Positions 46,649 through 48,813 of a stretch of 48,813 nucleotides of DNA are shown piece by piece; within the stretch, counting starts at the first letter, position 1; each line of letters opens with the position of its first letter. The position numbers and the translations under genes were made by a program. This DNA comes from Geobacteraceae bacterium (lineage in GTDB: Bacteria; Desulfobacterota; Desulfuromonadia; Geobacterales; Geobacteraceae), in contig WSYB01000038.1 in assembly GCA_009773645.1 (NCBI GenBank), positions 1-48,813 on the forward strand. Direction: 5' to 3'. The notes beneath the pieces are model-generated. The model saw only the letters and a program-made list of their open reading frames with translations. It was not told the DNA's origin and did not search any database.

Positions 46649-47179
46649 ATGCTAATGAAAAGGTTTTTGGTTTTCTTTATCTTGGCGCTTTCATTACTTT
46701 TGTGTAGCAAGGTCTTTGCCTTAACCGATACTGAAGTAGTCGATTCCTTTAAGCAATACGTCAGTGATGAAATGAAAAAAGTTTTTGTTAGTTATGAAGG
46801 AACACATTATAACGTCTCTTATGTAGAATCTAATTTAAATTTCTGGTTTAAGAGTTATCATAAGATAGACCAAAACTATAAAATCGATGTTGAAAAAACA
46901 ACTTCCTTAATTTCTCCATATGTGGGAACCTTGCAAGTCGAAGTGTATTACAACACTTCTGATAAGTTCCCAACAAAAAAAACAGCAGAGCAAGCAACTA
47001 CTTATAAAGTACATAGTATCCAAACGTTCAAGATTACTTTGGCATATCAGGAAAATAAATGGGTAGTAACAGATGCACATTTCAAATCTTCATCTTTAGA
47101 TTCTGTAATTAAGCAAGATAAGTTAAGCATTTACGAGAACTTAAAATGCCCAGATAAAATTCGATTAACTGCTCAGTAG
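46649..47179 (+). CDS. Secreted hypothetical protein, 176 residues
   Basis: A signal peptide (KRFLVFFILALSLLLCSKVF) is followed by a small mixed alpha/beta domain with many Tyr, Lys and Ser residues; I recognise no family. GGAGGAGA precedes the ATG. The gene is strongly A+T-rich compared with ilvA and vapBC, which suggests recent transfer. The protein probably acts in the periplasm or outside the cell. Confidence 0.65.
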   Translation: MLMKRFLVFFILALSLLLCSKVFALTDTEVVDSFKQYVSDEMKKVFVSYEGTHYNVSYVESNLNFWFKSYHKIDQNYKIDVEKTTSLISPYVGTLQVEVYYNTSDKFPTKKTAEQATTYKVHSIQTFKITLAYQENKWVVTDAHFKSSSLDSVIKQDKLSIYENLKCPDKIRLTAQ

Positions 47180-47217
47180 CGTGAAGATAGGGCTTTACGC
47201 TCATGTGCAACATGCTA

Positions 47218-47242
47218 CAAATAGATCAGTCCCCATTTTTTC
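47218..47242. repeat. 25-bp dispersed repeat, copy 1
   Basis: CAAATAGATCAGTCCCCATT plus TTTTC. It matches 23 of 25 bases with 48391-48415. The two copies bracket the protease and small-protein genes. Confidence 0.8.
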
Positions 47243-47273
47243 TTTTTTCAGAACGACCGAACACGAGGAAAAT

Positions 47274-48032
47274 ATGGAAATTATACACGATGGATGGCCA
47301 GTTTTCCCTTTAATTGCTGCATATGAATCTGCATCAGGTGAATCTATAATTTCCGTGAACATAGGGACCTGTTTTGCGATATCGAAAGAGGGGAAGTTTC
47401 TCACTGCTTCACATGTAATCGAGAGGACACCCAAATCTGTGAATGTCCAAGGCGTAGATATGAAGTACACCTTCAAGATGCACTCCATTATCGTACAGTC
47501 GGCGATGAATTCTGAAAAAACTTTATGGCCGGTTGTTGAACACCAAGATTGTGGTAATGACATTGGTTTAATCACCTGTGCATTGAATTCAGGCAAAAGA
47601 AAACTCAAGGTTAATAATCCATTTAACGTAAGACAACAACACGATATTGAGATGGGAAGACAAGTTTGCTGGTATGGGTTCTCAGCAAATGCTTCACCAA
47701 AGTTCACTGCCGACGAAGACTGCATGGAAGTGGTTCATACACAGCTCTGGATACTGGGGAGATGTAGAAACGGAATCATCTCTAGTATTTACACTGTTCA
47801 GCCGCCATTTGGACCTGATCTCCCATTACCATCTTTTGAGCTCGATTCTCCGGTAACGCCAGGGATGTCGGGTGGCCCGCTAATCGACCTGAATTCCGGT
47901 GAGGTAATAGGTATTCTGTCTAAATCAATTGAAATCAGTGTCCACGCTAGCCTTTCCGATGGGAGTGGAACCACAATGCTAAAAGATGCCATTGGTATCG
48001 CAGTTGACATCATTGGCTTCAGTTTCTGTTAA
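47274..48032 (+). CDS. Trypsin-like serine protease without signal peptide, 252 residues
   Basis: The triad of a chymotrypsin-fold peptidase is visible: His in FLTASHVIER, Asp in CGNDIGLITC and Ser in PGMSGGPLID. The oxyanion-hole glycines precede the Ser. There is no PDZ domain, signal peptide or membrane segment, so it is a cytoplasmic protease, unlike DegP-type proteins. Such stand-alone cytoplasmic trypsin-like proteases are often found in defence or toxin-related loci. The ATG at 47274 follows GAGGAAA; the GTG at 47181 lies before the repeat and lacks a site. Confidence 0.82.
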   Translation: MEIIHDGWPVFPLIAAYESASGESIISVNIGTCFAISKEGKFLTASHVIERTPKSVNVQGVDMKYTFKMHSIIVQSAMNSEKTLWPVVEHQDCGNDIGLITCALNSGKRKLKVNNPFNVRQQHDIEMGRQVCWYGFSANASPKFTADEDCMEVVHTQLWILGRCRNGIISSIYTVQPPFGPDLPLPSFELDSPVTPGMSGGPLIDLNSGEVIGILSKSIEISVHASLSDGSGTTMLKDAIGIAVDIIGFSFC

Positions 48033-48110
48033 TCACCCCATAGCAATGCCTAACATAGGCGGCAGTTGATTAACCGCGCCTTGTACCGTTGTCGCTATAA
48101 AGGAGAAAAT

Positions 48111-48329
48111 ATGATTGTTGAAGAAGGTCAACTCAAAGGCTCGTTCAAAGGTTTCAAGGATCGAGATACCATTTACGAATTCTTTGGCGGTCGTAAATGG
48201 AGACAGGCGGAATACAAATACTCCTACCATTATGCCTATATGCCGAGAGCTAAGGTCACTCAAGAGGGAGGGCGTTATGTTTTGACTGTAGAAGGAATGG
48301 GTGATTCAGTAGAAGTTTGTCGTGAATAA
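48111..48329 (+). CDS. Small hypothetical protein, 72 residues
   Basis: Begins MIVEEGQLKGSFKGFKDRDT with AAAGGAG five bases upstream. The rest is YEFFGGRKWRQAEYKYSYHY, then AYMPRAKVTQEGGRYVLTVE. It looks like a small beta-rich domain; I recognise no family. It is 78 bases downstream of the protease and may be its partner. The 285 bases that follow hold no gene I can support, only a copy of the dispersed repeat. Confidence 0.55.
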   Translation: MIVEEGQLKGSFKGFKDRDTIYEFFGGRKWRQAEYKYSYHYAYMPRAKVTQEGGRYVLTVEGMGDSVEVCRE

Positions 48330-48390
48330 ACGACTATATTCCCTTGGCATTTCATTGGAGAAAAATAGGTGCCCACATTGACAGGAGCAA

Positions 48391-48415
48391 CAAATAGATC
48401 GGTCTCCATTTTTTC
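48391..48415. repeat. 25-bp dispersed repeat, copy 2
   Basis: CAAATAGATCGGTCTCCATT plus TTTTC, the partner of the copy at 47218-47242, in direct orientation. Confidence 0.8.
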
Positions 48416-48614
48416 CTGCAAGCGGGGTGCTGGAAAGCGCGAAGGCTTAACCGTGAACCGTTAGCTGAAAAACAGGACAATACGTATGATCAATAACTTT
48501 CTTGATAAAAAATTTCGTAATAATGTTCGGGTTCCTTCTCGTGCATAACGGCATAGTGCGATACGGATTCCGCCTTCGGTAAACGATTTATTACCTTTTG
48601 TCCTTTGGAGTTGA

Positions 48615-48813
48615 ATGATGCCGATTTTATGCATCTGTGGCGGAATAAATAAATTATGTTTGCATTGTCATGGTACTGGTTTTATCCCCGAACAAACTAA
48701 TACTAAGACTAAATTGCGCAATCCGTTTTTTCTGGACAGCGAATTCGGTTTTGACTGGACAGTGAATCCGGTTTTTTCTGGACAGTGGTTTTCTCATTTT
48801 CTTCCTGCCGTGA
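48615..48813 (+). CDS. Small zinc-ribbon-like protein, 5' part (truncated or interrupted)
   Basis: After a good ribosome site (TTTGGAG) two ATG codons at 48615 and 48618 start MPILCICGGINKLCLHCHGT. The spacing C-x-C-G-G and C-x-x-C-H-G-T-G suggests a small zinc ribbon. After about 40 residues the frame runs into 23-bp repeats that look like an insertion-sequence end and stays open to the window edge. The protein was thus probably cut by the element; the downstream residues are not native. Confidence 0.5.
   Translation, partial: MMPILCICGGINKLCLHCHGTGFIPEQTNTKTKLRNPFFLDSEFGFDWTVNPVFSGQWFSHFLPAV
48717..48800. mobile_element. Possible left end of an IS21-like element (23-bp tandem repeats)
   Basis: CTGGACAG recurs at 48732, 48755 and 48778, exactly 23 bases apart, within units such as CTGGACAGCGAATTCGGTTT and CTGGACAGTGAATCCGGTTT; a partial unit precedes them. 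IS21-family elements often have several copies of a terminal repeat containing a GGACAGTGAATCCGG-like sequence before istA. The transposase genes would lie beyond the window. Confidence 0.45.

Noticed and set aside
47181-47273. Upstream GTG extension of the trypsin-like protease
   Set aside because: It runs through the dispersed repeat and lacks a ribosome site, while the ATG at 47274 has GAGGAAA.
48487-48549. 20-codon frame starting MINNFLDKKFRNNV
   Set aside because: Too short to support and without a convincing ribosome site or neighbour context.

Overview
The window looks like an accessory-rich stretch of a GC-rich Gram-negative bacterium, most plausibly an anaerobic Desulfuromonadota of the Geobacteraceae type. 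This is inferred from the gene mix (a tungsten aldehyde:ferredoxin oxidoreductase with a four-cluster ferredoxin, KaiC-like ATPase, ferritin-like protein, DUF1207 and outer-membrane proteins) and from the style of the intergenic repeats. No rRNA, tRNA or CRISPR array was found.

Layout. 0-8.5 kb: the start of an exported DUF1207 protein, two small proteins, then three phosphotransfer or nucleotide-binding proteins in a row (KaiC-like, UbiB/ABC1-like, RIO kinase), a ferritin-like protein, and a potassium transporter gene (kup) broken by a 5-bp tandem duplication. 8.5-17.7 kb: one 9.1-kb gene for a cyclic beta-1,2-glucan synthase (NdvB) with an unusual N-terminal extension. 18-25.3 kb: an aldehyde-metabolism operon on the minus strand (two aldo/keto reductases, zinc alcohol dehydrogenase, Tat-signal ferredoxin, AOR, and a truncated flavin reductase), divergent from an AraC-type regulator; the arrangement recalls yqhC-yqhD-dkgA. 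25.5-34.1 kb: a defence-island-like block with an AbiEi-like antitoxin whose AbiEii toxin partner is mostly deleted, a DUF6880 protein, a 1394-residue nuclease-STAND NTPase, and an AlbA_2/Schlafen-type ATP-binding regulator. 34.2-38.7 kb: a scarred region of gene remnants (carboxymuconolactone decarboxylase-like, MocR C-terminus, aldehyde dehydrogenase C-terminus), repeats, a secreted alpha/beta hydrolase, WrbA and two secreted NTF2-like proteins. 38.7-46.3 kb: HepT/MntA toxin-antitoxin, ComM, TrxB, an outer-membrane protein, a CDF metal exporter, threonine dehydratase and VapBC. 46.3-48.8 kb: AT-richer foreign-looking DNA with a candidate small RNA, a secreted hypothetical protein, a trypsin-like protease, small proteins, and what looks like the start of an IS21-like element at the right edge.

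Two themes stand out. First, many genes carry fresh scars: a 5-bp duplication in kup, a deletion that removes the toxin but keeps the antitoxin, and back-to-back remnants meeting at one point. Second, several gene junctions carry inverted pairs of short degenerate tandem repeats, each with its own repeat unit but the same architecture. The best candidates for a new system are the STAND nuclease with its DUF6880 neighbour, and the regulator-controlled operon combining a tungsten AOR with Tat-tagged partners.
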